A stretch of 26,016 nt of DNA from a virus, in the IMG/VR virus record IMGVR_UViG_3300027784_000037, positions 1-26,016 of that record; one strand, 5' to 3'. The notes under the pieces are model-generated. The model had not been told where the DNA came from, made no database searches, and was given only the letters and a program-made list of their open reading frames with translations. The translations under genes and the position numbers were made by a program. Numbering within the stretch: the first letter of the stretch is position 1; the number at the start of each line of letters is the position of its first letter. Positions 14,471 through 21,445 of this stretch are shown one piece after another.

Positions 14471-15760
14471 ATGAAAGATGAATTGGATAAGATAAAAACC
14501 GACCTTGAAGACATGTATGACGACGAATCGAAAATCAAAGAAATAATTCAAAGTCTCAAAAGGGACGCCGAAAATTCGGGACGAAATCTTGAAGAGTTGC
14601 TTAACAGCACCGGGCGCGTCCTGACTTATCTGCCTTTGAAACTGGTCTCCGGCGTCGGAGAACCGGCTCAGGACTCCGAATATATTATCCAGAAAAATGA
14701 GACCGGGGGATATGAAATCTATTCCGAATTTTCGGTGTTAAAAAAGAGCGCTGAAAAACAGATAACAACAGGTCCTGTCTTGATCCCAGGCGAAGTCGAT
14801 AAACAAGGCGATCTTATCCCTTCCTGCAGGATAGAAAAAATGGCATATGATTTCATCGAACAGGGCCTCGACGCCATCGATGTTGAGCACGATGGGGTCT
14901 CCGGGCAGGGAATCATAAAAGAGTCCTGGGTCCTTAAGGAAAATCGTGAATTCAAAAAAACAGACGGAGAAAGCGTTGAATACCCTGAGGGCACCTGGTT
15001 GCTTTCGGTTGAATGGGATGATAACGTCTGGAATATGATAAAAAACGAGGAACTTACTGGATACTCTATATTCGCCCCCCGGGGTGAAGGCGTGAAACTA
15101 AAAAAGGAAGGAGAAGTAAGTCTTTTTAATAAAAAAGATAATAGGAAAAACGATAACATGACAGATGATGAATCTCAAGACGAACCTGAAACTGATAAAA
15201 ACGAAAACGAGGAAGTTGACGAAAGACAGGAACAGGAAGACAACGATCCAGGACCGACTATCATGGATGTCTATTCGGAGATGAAAGAGTTAAAGGAAAA
15301 AATAGAATCGAAAAATGAAGAGGACGACAAAGAGGTCGAAGAGGATGAAAGGGATGACATGGAAACCGATAAAGAGATCGAAGCTGATGAAATCGAAGAG
15401 ATAATGGGAATTCTAGGCGGCCACTTCAGAGAGATGTTCGACTCGATAACTAACGCCAGACGAGGGGCTGAGGACGACGAAGAGTTCGCAGCTATGTTAG
15501 ATTCAATCCTTGATTCGGTTCAGGAAGGAATCAGGGAGGATCTCGAAAACGGTGCCGACGACGAAGAGGAAGAACAGTCCGATGATGACGAAGATGATGA
15601 CGAAGATGATGACGAAGAGGAAGAGTATGATGATGATGATGATGAAAAGGAAGAAAAATCGATAAAACGAAAAGACCTGAACTACGGCGTCAACGAAAAC
15701 GACCTCGAAGAAATAAAAAGTCATGACAGGCATGATAAAAAGTCGTTTTTAGGAAGTTAA
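14471..15760 (+). CDS. XkdF-type prohead protease fused to scaffold
   Basis: Residues about 90-205 match the phage XkdF-like serine protease family (peptidase S78-like): ITTGPVLIPGEVDKQGD, then VEHDG with H140, then LTGYSIFAPRG with S199. The enzyme would cleave scaffold and capsid during maturation. Residues about 215-429 are extremely acidic and low in complexity, with runs of Asp and Glu, a helical segment near 300-360 and a short basic end, as expected for an internal scaffold that binds the capsid interior. The 429-residue length fits a fusion. ATG 14471 is chosen over TTG 14432. An internal ATG at 15158 (M230) could yield the scaffold alone. Confidence 0.85.
   Translation: MKDELDKIKTDLEDMYDDESKIKEIIQSLKRDAENSGRNLEELLNSTGRVLTYLPLKLVSGVGEPAQDSEYIIQKNETGGYEIYSEFSVLKKSAEKQITTGPVLIPGEVDKQGDLIPSCRIEKMAYDFIEQGLDAIDVEHDGVSGQGIIKESWVLKENREFKKTDGESVEYPEGTWLLSVEWDDNVWNMIKNEELTGYSIFAPRGEGVKLKKEGEVSLFNKKDNRKNDNMTDDESQDEPETDKNENEEVDERQEQEDNDPGPTIMDVYSEMKELKEKIESKNEEDDKEVEEDERDDMETDKEIEADEIEEIMGILGGHFREMFDSITNARRGAEDDEEFAAMLDSILDSVQEGIREDLENGADDEEEEQSDDDEDDDEDDDEEEEYDDDDDEKEEKSIKRKDLNYGVNENDLEEIKSHDRHDKKSFLGS
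15120..15153 (+). promoter_or_regulatory. Promoter-like block inside the protease gene, copy 3
   Basis: CTTTTTAATAAAAAAG leads into ATAATAGGAAAAACGA, the same block as before the portal; 22 consecutive bp are identical (8254-8275 and 15132-15153). It ends 4 nt before the in-frame ATG at 15158. Shared sequence in a coding and a non-coding place argues for a functional site. Confidence 0.5.
15158..15760 (+). CDS. Possible internal-start scaffold protein, 200 aa
   Basis: An in-frame ATG (codon 230 of the protease-scaffold gene) falls exactly at the junction between protease and acidic scaffold. Nested scaffold genes are well known in tailed phages, such as lambda Nu3 inside C. No SD lies close upstream, so initiation would depend on a leaderless transcript from the promoter-like block at 15120. 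The product would be almost entirely acidic scaffold with a basic end. This is inferred, not shown. Confidence 0.35.
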   Translation: MTDDESQDEPETDKNENEEVDERQEQEDNDPGPTIMDVYSEMKELKEKIESKNEEDDKEVEEDERDDMETDKEIEADEIEEIMGILGGHFREMFDSITNARRGAEDDEEFAAMLDSILDSVQEGIREDLENGADDEEEEQSDDDEDDDEDDDEEEEYDDDDDEKEEKSIKRKDLNYGVNENDLEEIKSHDRHDKKSFLGS

Positions 15761-15813
15761 AAACCCTTTAATTAAAATCATAATTCATAAAAAAATAAAA
15801 AGATGTGATATTT

Positions 15814-16935
15814 ATGTCAAAAATAGGAGTAGTTAAGAAATTCGATCAGAGAGAAATTGAAAATGTCGCCAAAAGCGTTTTCGGCAATGCGGCAGATGGA
15901 ACAATTCTAAACGACCCCCTAGCGTTGAAAGGCAGGAAAAGCGTCCATGCTTGGGACGACCTCTATAAATCGGAAAAACCTTATATAAAGATGTACAAAG
16001 ATTACATGGAAAACCGGAATGCAACACCACAAAAAGCTATGGATATGGTCCGAAAGTCTATAGGAGACGAAAGCTGGAGATTGCCTTTTGCTTTCATCCC
16101 TGGCGCCCAGATCTTGCAACCGCAGCTGACGCCAGCCGTTGATTTCATCCCAACGGTGACCAGCCAAAGGCAGTGGGTGAACGTAAAAGCTTACGACGAC
16201 CTTCCCGAAGTTCAAAAGATCGATGATCTAGATGACCCTGAATGGGACGCATATGAAGAATCCGATTTGGACCAACCGATCCAAAGGGAATATAAACAAT
16301 TAGGTGTCTATGTCACGACAGGAATCGAAGAAAGATTGCAGATTTTCAGTGACGCGAACACTGATCCGATAGCTATAGCCGGCGATCTAGGAACACAGGC
16401 CTTGAAAGAATTCTTTGAAGATCAGCTCTTTAGAGGCAATTACTTTAAAATGAGGGAAGACGAAGGAGCCGTCCAAGACTGGAACTTAGAAGTTGATACT
16501 GAAACGGTTGTTACGACTGACGAAAACGACGTCTCCGAAAAGGATGTCCAGGAACTTTTCAAGGAATATAAAGCCTCGGGCGGCAATATAGGAGACGCTA
16601 TGATATTTGCAAATTTCAGCTCAGCCCTTTCACTAGAACAAGACTTGCAAGATCGGGTCAGATATAACGATCCAGGCGCAACTCTCGAAGCCGGTCAAGA
16701 AGTCATGACCTATAAGAACAGGCCAGTTTTTGAGACGCACGGCCTTGAAGATCCAGAAGTTGGAGAATATAGTGTCATCCTACTTGACGGTTCAGAAATC
16801 GAATGGAGGACCGCGCAAGAAATGGTGCAGAGAGATCTCCCGCGCGATGGGGCCGCTCACAAACTTTCCATCCAATCTTTCAAGACCCCAGCGTTGAAAA
16901 ACCAGAAGCGGGTCTTCGGAATCGAACAGGAGTAA
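15814..16935 (+). CDS. Major capsid protein, HK97 fold
   Basis: The 373-residue protein follows the protease/scaffold, as usual for HK97-type heads. Features fit the fold: a helical N-terminal arm (about 1-75) ahead of a possible cleavage region, the E-loop-like stretch with LDQPIQREYKQLGVYVTTGIEER near 150-170, a long spine helix (IAGDLGTQALKEFFEDQLFRG near 190-210), and the P-domain and late strands (NRPVFETHGL, VILLDGSEIEWR). Assignment rests on position, length and these patterns. ATG 15814 is chosen over GTG 15805. The upstream AT-rich stretch (15767-15795, TTTAATTAAAA) may be a weak promoter. A pyrimidine-rich terminator follows. Confidence 0.85.
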   Translation: MSKIGVVKKFDQREIENVAKSVFGNAADGTILNDPLALKGRKSVHAWDDLYKSEKPYIKMYKDYMENRNATPQKAMDMVRKSIGDESWRLPFAFIPGAQILQPQLTPAVDFIPTVTSQRQWVNVKAYDDLPEVQKIDDLDDPEWDAYEESDLDQPIQREYKQLGVYVTTGIEERLQIFSDANTDPIAIAGDLGTQALKEFFEDQLFRGNYFKMREDEGAVQDWNLEVDTETVVTTDENDVSEKDVQELFKEYKASGGNIGDAMIFANFSSALSLEQDLQDRVRYNDPGATLEAGQEVMTYKNRPVFETHGLEDPEVGEYSVILLDGSEIEWRTAQEMVQRDLPRDGAAHKLSIQSFKTPALKNQKRVFGIEQE

Positions 16936-16939
16936 ATCC

Positions 16940-16990
16940 TATCAACCCTTTTATTTTTCTATCATTTCTTTCAACCCCTTTCCCTTAGTT
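16940..16990 (+). terminator. Pyrimidine-rich terminator after the capsid gene
   Basis: Several T-tracts (TTTTATTTTTC, TTTCTTTC, CCCCTTTCCC) follow the capsid stop within 50 nt. Archaeal polymerase can stop here. A leaky stop would give the capsid gene more transcript than the connector genes. Confidence 0.45.
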
Positions 16991-16997
16991 TAAAAAA

Positions 16998-17009
16998 TAA
17001 CGGGTGTTA
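16998..17009. promoter_or_regulatory. Dyad at the connector start (motif copy 6)
   Basis: TAACGGGTGTTA is identical to copy 4, ends 5 nt before the ATG at 17015 and contains the SD-like GGGTG. It follows a TTTAAAAAA stretch that could serve as a TATA box. Confidence 0.6.
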
Positions 17010-17014
17010 AAAAC

Positions 17015-17692
17015 ATGAATGATAATAACGATGAAAGACTCCAATCGATAGATAGAATAAAAAATAGATTGCCACATAAACCCGAACAATTTTTCGACGA
17101 ATACGATATGGAATTGAGTTTTGAAGAGCTGCTTGAATTGCTTGAAGAGGAAAGTAGGGGGATTATCGAAAATCGGACCGGGGATTATAAGTTCTCTTTT
17201 CAAGAAGATGTTGAAGATGTCGTTTCATGCCACGATTCTGATACTCTACATCTTCCACGTCCCGTTCAAAAAATCAAAAAGATCGAGGTTACGCGCCGAG
17301 ATGGAGCCTGGCGGGAAGTTTCAAAAAATAGTTATATAACAAAAGAGTGGGGGGCTAAGCTAAGACGACGACCGCGGGGGTTCAAAGACCGGAGGCGAAG
17401 ATATAACGGACATCATTTTCGAGATAAAACTCATGAACTAGAGTGGTCAATGCTCGGTGAGGAAGCAAGGATAAAATATGATAGAGGATATAAAGAAATC
17501 CCGAACGATATAAAAAGCGTTCAAATAAAAATAATAAAGAACATGCTAGACGCCGACAGACTAGGTCAGGCTCTTTCAACTATAAACGTCGACGACCCGA
17601 ACCTCGAGGGATGGGACAAAATAATAGACGAAGATATTGAAAGCGAAATAAAGGAGATGACAAGACGCGGCCGTTCCTTGACGGTGGTTTAA
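17015..17692 (+). CDS. Head-tail connector (adaptor) protein
   Basis: First gene after the capsid protein, 225 aa. The segment ARIKYDRGYKEIPNDIKSV (about 150-170) matches the recurring Y-x-x-G-Y-x-x-I-P-x-D-I pattern of gp6/gp15-like head-tail adaptors, followed by an alpha-helical end. These rings dock on the portal and close the head. The Arg-rich loop (about 115-130) is notable in an acidic proteome and may contact DNA. The last codon abuts the next ATG. Family naming is by this motif and synteny. Confidence 0.7.
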   Translation: MNDNNDERLQSIDRIKNRLPHKPEQFFDEYDMELSFEELLELLEEESRGIIENRTGDYKFSFQEDVEDVVSCHDSDTLHLPRPVQKIKKIEVTRRDGAWREVSKNSYITKEWGAKLRRRPRGFKDRRRRYNGHHFRDKTHELEWSMLGEEARIKYDRGYKEIPNDIKSVQIKIIKNMLDADRLGQALSTINVDDPNLEGWDKIIDEDIESEIKEMTRRGRSLTVV

Positions 17693-18085
17693 ATGAAAAA
17701 AACGGTCAAGGTCAAAAATCTAAATGAACCGTTGAAGGAAAAAGCGATTAAAAAGCTCGAAGTTCCAGGGAAAAAACTAAAGAATATAATAAGAAGAAAT
17801 AGTCCTAAATTCAAAGGGGGATTAAAACGCAGCTGGCGTCTGGAAAAAACCGAAGATGGGTGGGAAATTTTTTCGGAAAAACCACAGGCCGCAGCAACTG
17901 ATCAAGGAACGAAACCATTTTGGCCTCCTATTCAACCACTCAAAGAATGGGCGAAAATAAAACTAGGATCTGAAAGTCTGGGATACGCGGTTCAACAAAA
18001 AATAGCGCAAGAAGGGATAGACGCGCAAGAATATATAAAGGAAAGCATCGATGAATTTGGGGAGAGATATCATATAGAAAGATAA
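17693..18085 (+). CDS. HK97 gp10-like neck protein
   Basis: This 130-residue protein starts directly at the end of the connector gene, with ACGGTGG as SD. The pattern GTKPFWPPIQPLKEWAKIKLG (about 72-92), followed by a helical stretch, matches HK97 gp10-like minor proteins that bridge head and tail. It is basic at the N-terminus. The order connector, gp10-like, tail completion, tail tube is the standard one. Confidence 0.75.
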   Translation: MKKTVKVKNLNEPLKEKAIKKLEVPGKKLKNIIRRNSPKFKGGLKRSWRLEKTEDGWEIFSEKPQAAATDQGTKPFWPPIQPLKEWAKIKLGSESLGYAVQQKIAQEGIDAQEYIKESIDEFGERYHIER

Positions 18086-18097
18086 AATCGTGATAAA

Positions 18098-18490
18098 ATG
18101 AATTATGAAAATCTACTCATAAATCTGACAGAAGATGTCAAAAAAGAACTCGAAGATATTAAAAAAATAAACGACGTCGTTCAGGGGGAAACCAAATGGG
18201 ACTATTTGAATTTTCCTTTCATAACAATTTTTGAAGAGATGAATCATGCGTCCGGGGCCAGTTATTCGCATGAAATAGATATATGGGTCCATTTCGAAGA
18301 ACAGCACCCCCCAAGGATAAAGGAATATAAAGAGCTTGCAACCGAAGCACTCAATCGAGCCGAAAGAGTTATTATGGAACACCCCGCCACCGCCGATTGC
18401 CGTCTCGATTATTTCGAGCTCCAAAAATCAGACAAACTATCAATGTTCATAGCGATCGCAACTTTAACGATTGAAAGGAAACATATTTAA
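18098..18490 (+). CDS. Tail completion / tail terminator protein
   Basis: 130 aa, located just before the tail tube gene. The sequence has a helical start (KKELEDIKKINDV), a strand-rich middle (FPFITIFEE, SHEIDIWVHFEE) and a helix (ELATEALNRAERVIMEH), followed by a C-terminal strand (IAIATLTIE). This alpha/beta pattern fits gpU/gp17-like tail terminators, which cap the tail tube. The start uses ATCGTGAT as SD. Naming is by fold pattern and synteny. Confidence 0.65.
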   Translation: MNYENLLINLTEDVKKELEDIKKINDVVQGETKWDYLNFPFITIFEEMNHASGASYSHEIDIWVHFEEQHPPRIKEYKELATEALNRAERVIMEHPATADCRLDYFELQKSDKLSMFIAIATLTIERKHI

Positions 18491-18503
18491 TAAAACCATT
18501 TTT

Positions 18504-18624
18504 ATATTGTAGTTAGCATAAGCCTTGGTTTACAACTCTTTATAATAACAATAGATGAAAAACAAAAACTCATTTCAATATCTCAATGAAAGTTGGAAAG
18601 TAAAGCTTATAACAACTACATTAT
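18504..18624 (+). ncRNA. Structured RNA candidate, copy 2
   Basis: This 121-nt copy matches 4465-4584 at both ends. The outer stem has one mismatch (18507). The stems ATAAGC/GCTTAT and CAAC/GTTG are kept. The middle (about 18546-18579) is unrelated in sequence to copy 1 but similar in length, and can form its own small hairpin (TGAAA with TTTCA). It lies between the tail completion and tail tube genes and, like copy 1, is followed by a promoter-like block. Confidence 0.6.
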
Positions 18625-18650
18625 AATAATAGATGTTATAAAAATGAAAC

Positions 18651-18683
18651 ATCTTTAAGTTAAAAAAATAATAGGAATGACGA
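18651..18683 (+). promoter_or_regulatory. Promoter-like block before tail tube, copy 4
   Basis: ATCTTTAAGTTAAAAAAAT, then AATAGGAATGACGA, keeps the spacing of the portal copy (TTTAA, 11 nt, AATAGG). The ATG at 18703 is about 20 nt after its end. A dedicated promoter would suit the highly expressed tail tube. Confidence 0.5.
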
Positions 18684-18702
18684 ACTCATATAGGTGGTTG
18701 TT

Positions 18703-19371
18703 ATGTCAGATAATAAATGCTGGGACGAAGGAATTGATATTCAAAAATATAACGGACGTGTCTTTTCGGGGAAGACCGCAAGAATGCACATAGGGGATCC
18801 AACCGACCTCAAAAATGTCGTTGGAATCCTCGAAGATTTCACCCTTGAATTGGAGCAAGAGGTTGAACCCGTTGCCGGGTCCGGCTCGGTTTTCTACTAT
18901 GCGAAGCATATAACTGGAAAAAATGCCTCCTTTGACGCGACTTATGCAGCTTTTTGCGAGGACGCCTTCGAAGAGCTAACCGCTTTTAGAGATTTTGAGG
19001 ATGAAATGGAAGAGCAAGGATGGGATATTGAGGAGGGGGACTACGACGAAGAGCTGGATGAAATAGCTAAAGATCTTGGATATGAGGACTTTGAAGCCTT
19101 GCGTGAAACCCAAACAAAAATATGGGCCGATGAAAGTGTTCCGAAAAAAGTTCAGATCACTGGGAAGATCGGATCTGAAAAACGGGGGACCCCTTTAGTT
19201 TTCACGATAGCCAATGTCGTCGTCGAGTCGACATCAGTCAGTGCTGGTCATGACGAAGGGGTTGAACTTGAGCTGGATAGCGAAGGCTCCTTCCTTATAA
19301 TCCATGATTGGGAAAAAATAAAGGATTACTGGCAGTCGGGAAATAAAGTTCCTGCTGAAGAAGAGGTTTGA
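18703..19371 (+). CDS. Major tail tube protein
   Basis: 222 aa with strand-rich ends and a long acidic insert in the middle (about 85-135, EEGDYDEELDEIAKDLG). The N-terminal pattern (SGKTARMHIGD, ILEDFTLELEQE, VAGSGS) and C-terminal strands (KVQITGKIGSEKRGTPLVFTIANVVVE) fit the tail tube fold that stacks into hexameric rings. It precedes the tail assembly chaperones, as in siphoviruses. ATG 18703 follows TAGGTGG; the GTG at 18694 is inside that SD. The acidic insert may be an exposed domain on the tube surface. Confidence 0.75.
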   Translation: MSDNKCWDEGIDIQKYNGRVFSGKTARMHIGDPTDLKNVVGILEDFTLELEQEVEPVAGSGSVFYYAKHITGKNASFDATYAAFCEDAFEELTAFRDFEDEMEEQGWDIEEGDYDEELDEIAKDLGYEDFEALRETQTKIWADESVPKKVQITGKIGSEKRGTPLVFTIANVVVESTSVSAGHDEGVELELDSEGSFLIIHDWEKIKDYWQSGNKVPAEEEV

Positions 19372-19374
19372 AAA

Positions 19375-19386
19375 TAACGACCGTTA
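19375..19386. promoter_or_regulatory. Dyad upstream of chaperone G (motif copy 7)
   Basis: TAACGACCGTTA has perfect TAACG/CGTTA arms but no SD in its centre. The true SD, GAGGTGA, lies separately at 19391-19397 before the ATG at 19404. The dyad is therefore conserved even where it is not needed as a ribosome site. Confidence 0.6.
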
Positions 19387-19403
19387 AATAGAGGTGAGAA
19401 AAA

Positions 19404-19880
19404 ATGAGCGAAATATTTGGAAAGCTGGATTTGAGCGAAAGGGAAGCGAAAGAAGAACTCAACGAAGAGGACTTTCAAAAGTGGAAAGAGATTCAAAAAG
19501 CGCGTCAAAAGGTGAAAACGGAAAAAAAACGGGACGGGGAAGCCGTTTCGTCTGTCCTTCAAGAATTCAGCAAAAAGGAAAAGGAAAATGCAAGGACCGA
19601 TCTGACCTTCGAATATGAGGATGGGTCTGAAGTTTCGATCCCTGTCAGTCTTTCAGTCCCTGCGAATTTCATGGGACTGATTCAAAAAATGGATAGCGAC
19701 CAACTTTCTGAGGAAGAGGAATTTGATATTGGCCTTGATCTTCTAGGCGATGTGACTATTGATGGGAATAAAAACGACTGGAAAAAAATAGCAAATGATG
19801 TCGGGATGGGCGCTGTCATCAAGGCCGCGTCAGCTTTTATCAAACGATATCAAAAAAAAATGAGCAAATATTCAGATTAA
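19404..19880 (+). CDS. Tail assembly chaperone G
   Basis: 158 aa, acidic and helical, located between tail tube and tape measure, where siphoviruses keep the chaperone that coats the tape measure during tail assembly. The reading frame ends soon after a run of nine A residues at which a -1 shift opens the T extension. Strong SD GAGGTGA. The family has little sequence conservation, so naming rests on position and the frameshift. Confidence 0.8.
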   Translation: MSEIFGKLDLSEREAKEELNEEDFQKWKEIQKARQKVKTEKKRDGEAVSSVLQEFSKKEKENARTDLTFEYEDGSEVSIPVSLSVPANFMGLIQKMDSDQLSEEEEFDIGLDLLGDVTIDGNKNDWKKIANDVGMGAVIKAASAFIKRYQKKMSKYSD

Positions 19881-20032
19881 GCTCGATAAGCGGCGCGCCG
19901 ATTGCATTAACATTATTCATGACAGGAAAGACCGCAAGCGAATATTTTGCACAAGTTTCGGCGGAAGAACATTTATTCCACCTCCTGATAGCTGAAGAGT
20001 TTTTAAAAGAGTTTTCGAAAGCATTGAAATAA
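19404..20032 (+). CDS. Tail assembly chaperone GT, -1 frameshift product
   Basis: At the A-run (19852-19860) the codons AAA AAA can slip back one base. The next -1 codon is AAT (19859-19861), and the frame stays open for 57 codons to a TAA at 20030-20032. The fused product would be about 209 aa. The extension (for example GAPIALTLFMTGKTASEYF and EEHLFHLLIAEEF) looks like real protein and has no good start of its own. This is the conserved G/GT arrangement in which the T part recruits the tail tube protein. GAGC/GCTC (19862-19865 with 19881-19884) could form a weak downstream stem. Confidence 0.82.
19852..19860 (+). other. -1 ribosomal frameshift slippery site
   Basis: Nine A residues, read CAA AAA AAA ATG in the zero frame, give an A AAA AAA heptamer that allows both tRNAs to re-pair after a -1 slip. 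It sits six codons before the zero-frame stop. Confidence 0.8.
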
Positions 20033-20053
20033 TAAAAAAAAAGGGATAAAAAT

Positions 20054-20863
20054 ATGGCTGAAGAGATAAGAGTTCTGGTTTCGCCCGAGGGGGTTGAAGA
20101 GACCCAAAAACAAATTGAGGATATGGAAGGTCCCGGTCCGGAAGATGGGGATGGGGAAATGCCAGGGTTGGGAGAAATAACCAGTCCCCTCGAGGGAATG
20201 CAATCCGGAATCGGCGGGATGATGAAACCATTAATGGGAATGTTGAAACTTCTCGGGCCTATTCTGGCCGCCCTGGGCCCCTTGATGATTCTCGCGAAAA
20301 TGGAACCCGTGAAAAAAATGATGGAGGCCTTCATGAATATTATTCAAGCTTTCATGGTCCCGCTGGTCAAAGCATTATTGACTCTTTTGCGCCCCGTCTT
20401 GCGATGGTTCATGGACCTCCTTCCGGATTGGCTTGACTTTTGGTCCGATCCTATCGGAAATCTGTCCTCGATGTTGAACGATTTCGGTTCATGGCTTTGG
20501 GCTCAAATCAAAAAATTGCCCGGCCTGATATTGAAAGGAATAAAAACATATCTGAAGATCTGGATGAAAATAGGAGAAATAATGTTGAGCGCCCTTTTAG
20601 ATTTCGGTTCCTGGCTCGTCTCGAAGTTTTCGGATATCCTTTCGAATATATTCGGTTCGATCCCGGGGTTTGCTGGCGGCGGCGTCATGCGGGGGGACGG
20701 TCTGGCCTTCTTGCATGATCGCGAAACTGTCAGGACTCCCGAACAGGAAGCCGGACTGATCGAAGAGATCCGAAGATTGAGTAGAGGCCCTGATATCAAG
20801 ATCGAAGGGGACGCTGCAGGGTTCATAAATGTTCAGGAAAGACAAAGAGGGACCCGGAGGTGA
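20054..20863 (+). CDS. Tape measure protein (very short)
   Basis: The protein sets tail length and is ejected with the DNA. It is only 269 aa. The start is acidic and Gly/Pro-rich. Hydrophobic helices cover about 55-110 and 140-200 (MLKLLGPILAALGPLMILA, IIQAFMVPLVKALLTLLRP). The end has GFAGGGVMRGDGLAFLHD, the recurring C-terminal motif of tape measures (A-x-G-G-x-V). Position after the G/GT chaperones confirms it. At roughly 0.15 nm per residue, the rule from other siphoviruses, the tail would be near 40 nm. The SD is AGGGATA. Confidence 0.85.
   Translation: MAEEIRVLVSPEGVEETQKQIEDMEGPGPEDGDGEMPGLGEITSPLEGMQSGIGGMMKPLMGMLKLLGPILAALGPLMILAKMEPVKKMMEAFMNIIQAFMVPLVKALLTLLRPVLRWFMDLLPDWLDFWSDPIGNLSSMLNDFGSWLWAQIKKLPGLILKGIKTYLKIWMKIGEIMLSALLDFGSWLVSKFSDILSNIFGSIPGFAGGGVMRGDGLAFLHDRETVRTPEQEAGLIEEIRRLSRGPDIKIEGDAAGFINVQERQRGTRR
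20856..20863 (+). promoter_or_regulatory. Perfect SD GGAGGTGA pointing to an ATT start
   Basis: This complete anti-SD match overlaps the tape measure stop. The only in-frame triplet at normal spacing is ATT at 20870 (6 nt away). The first ATG in the frame, at 20897, is 33 nt away, too far for this SD. Confidence 0.5.
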
Positions 20864-20869
20864 TTTTCT

Positions 20870-21445
20870 ATTTTTGAAAGAAATAGTTTTGAAAAGATGG
20901 CCTGGAAAGCGCAGGAAAAAATCATCCTGACGCTCGAGAAAAACAATAAGGAATATGATTATATAGTTGGAAATATACAAAACGTCAGTGTTCGATCCGA
21001 AAAGGAAGCGGTTTCGATCGCAGTTCCCGGGACCCATTGGCTCGACAATCTTTTGTTCGGTCTGACGGGAATGCAGGGCACGATATCCATAAACGCGTTC
21101 ATGGTTGATGATGATGTCGATAAAAGCAATGGGACTGCCGGCGAAGAGCAGGGAGAAAAAACCCCTATCGATGAAATGGAAGAGGCCCTTGATATTGAAA
21201 TCGAAAATGGAAAAATTCAGACTTTCGAAGAGCAAGAAGCCTGGCTAATTGGGAATTGGCCGGGTTCAATTCATAACGAAGCTTTTGACGCCAGTTGGAA
21301 ATTTTCCTTCGCGTCTGATAGAAAGATTGCAGGACAAGACGAAATCCCTGTTGCGCTCGAAGAAATTGATTTTAATATCATAGACTCGGAGGGGGCGGAA
21401 TTTAAAAGCATGAGAATCGATCTTCGAGGGGGGTCGTTTTCATGA
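20870..21445 (+). CDS. Distal tail protein (probable)
   Basis: The gene lies between tape measure and tail hub, the usual place of the distal tail (Dit-like) protein that joins tube and baseplate. The strand-rich sequence includes KIILTLEKNNKEYDYIVGNI, SIAVPGTHWLDNLLFGLTGM and GTISINAFMVDDD, then an acidic linker (about 80-120) and a second beta domain. From ATG 20897 it is 182 aa. From the ATT at 20870, which has the perfect SD, it is 191 aa and begins M/I-FERNSFEKMAWKAQ. The 3' end overlaps the hub gene in ATGA. The precise family is not recognised. Confidence 0.65.
   Translation: MFERNSFEKMAWKAQEKIILTLEKNNKEYDYIVGNIQNVSVRSEKEAVSIAVPGTHWLDNLLFGLTGMQGTISINAFMVDDDVDKSNGTAGEEQGEKTPIDEMEEALDIEIENGKIQTFEEQEAWLIGNWPGSIHNEAFDASWKFSFASDRKIAGQDEIPVALEEIDFNIIDSEGAEFKSMRIDLRGGSFS

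Noticed and set aside
15590-15655. GAT/GAC/GAA tract as a microsatellite or repeat element
   Set aside because: It encodes the Asp/Glu-rich scaffold segment in frame; simple composition explains it.
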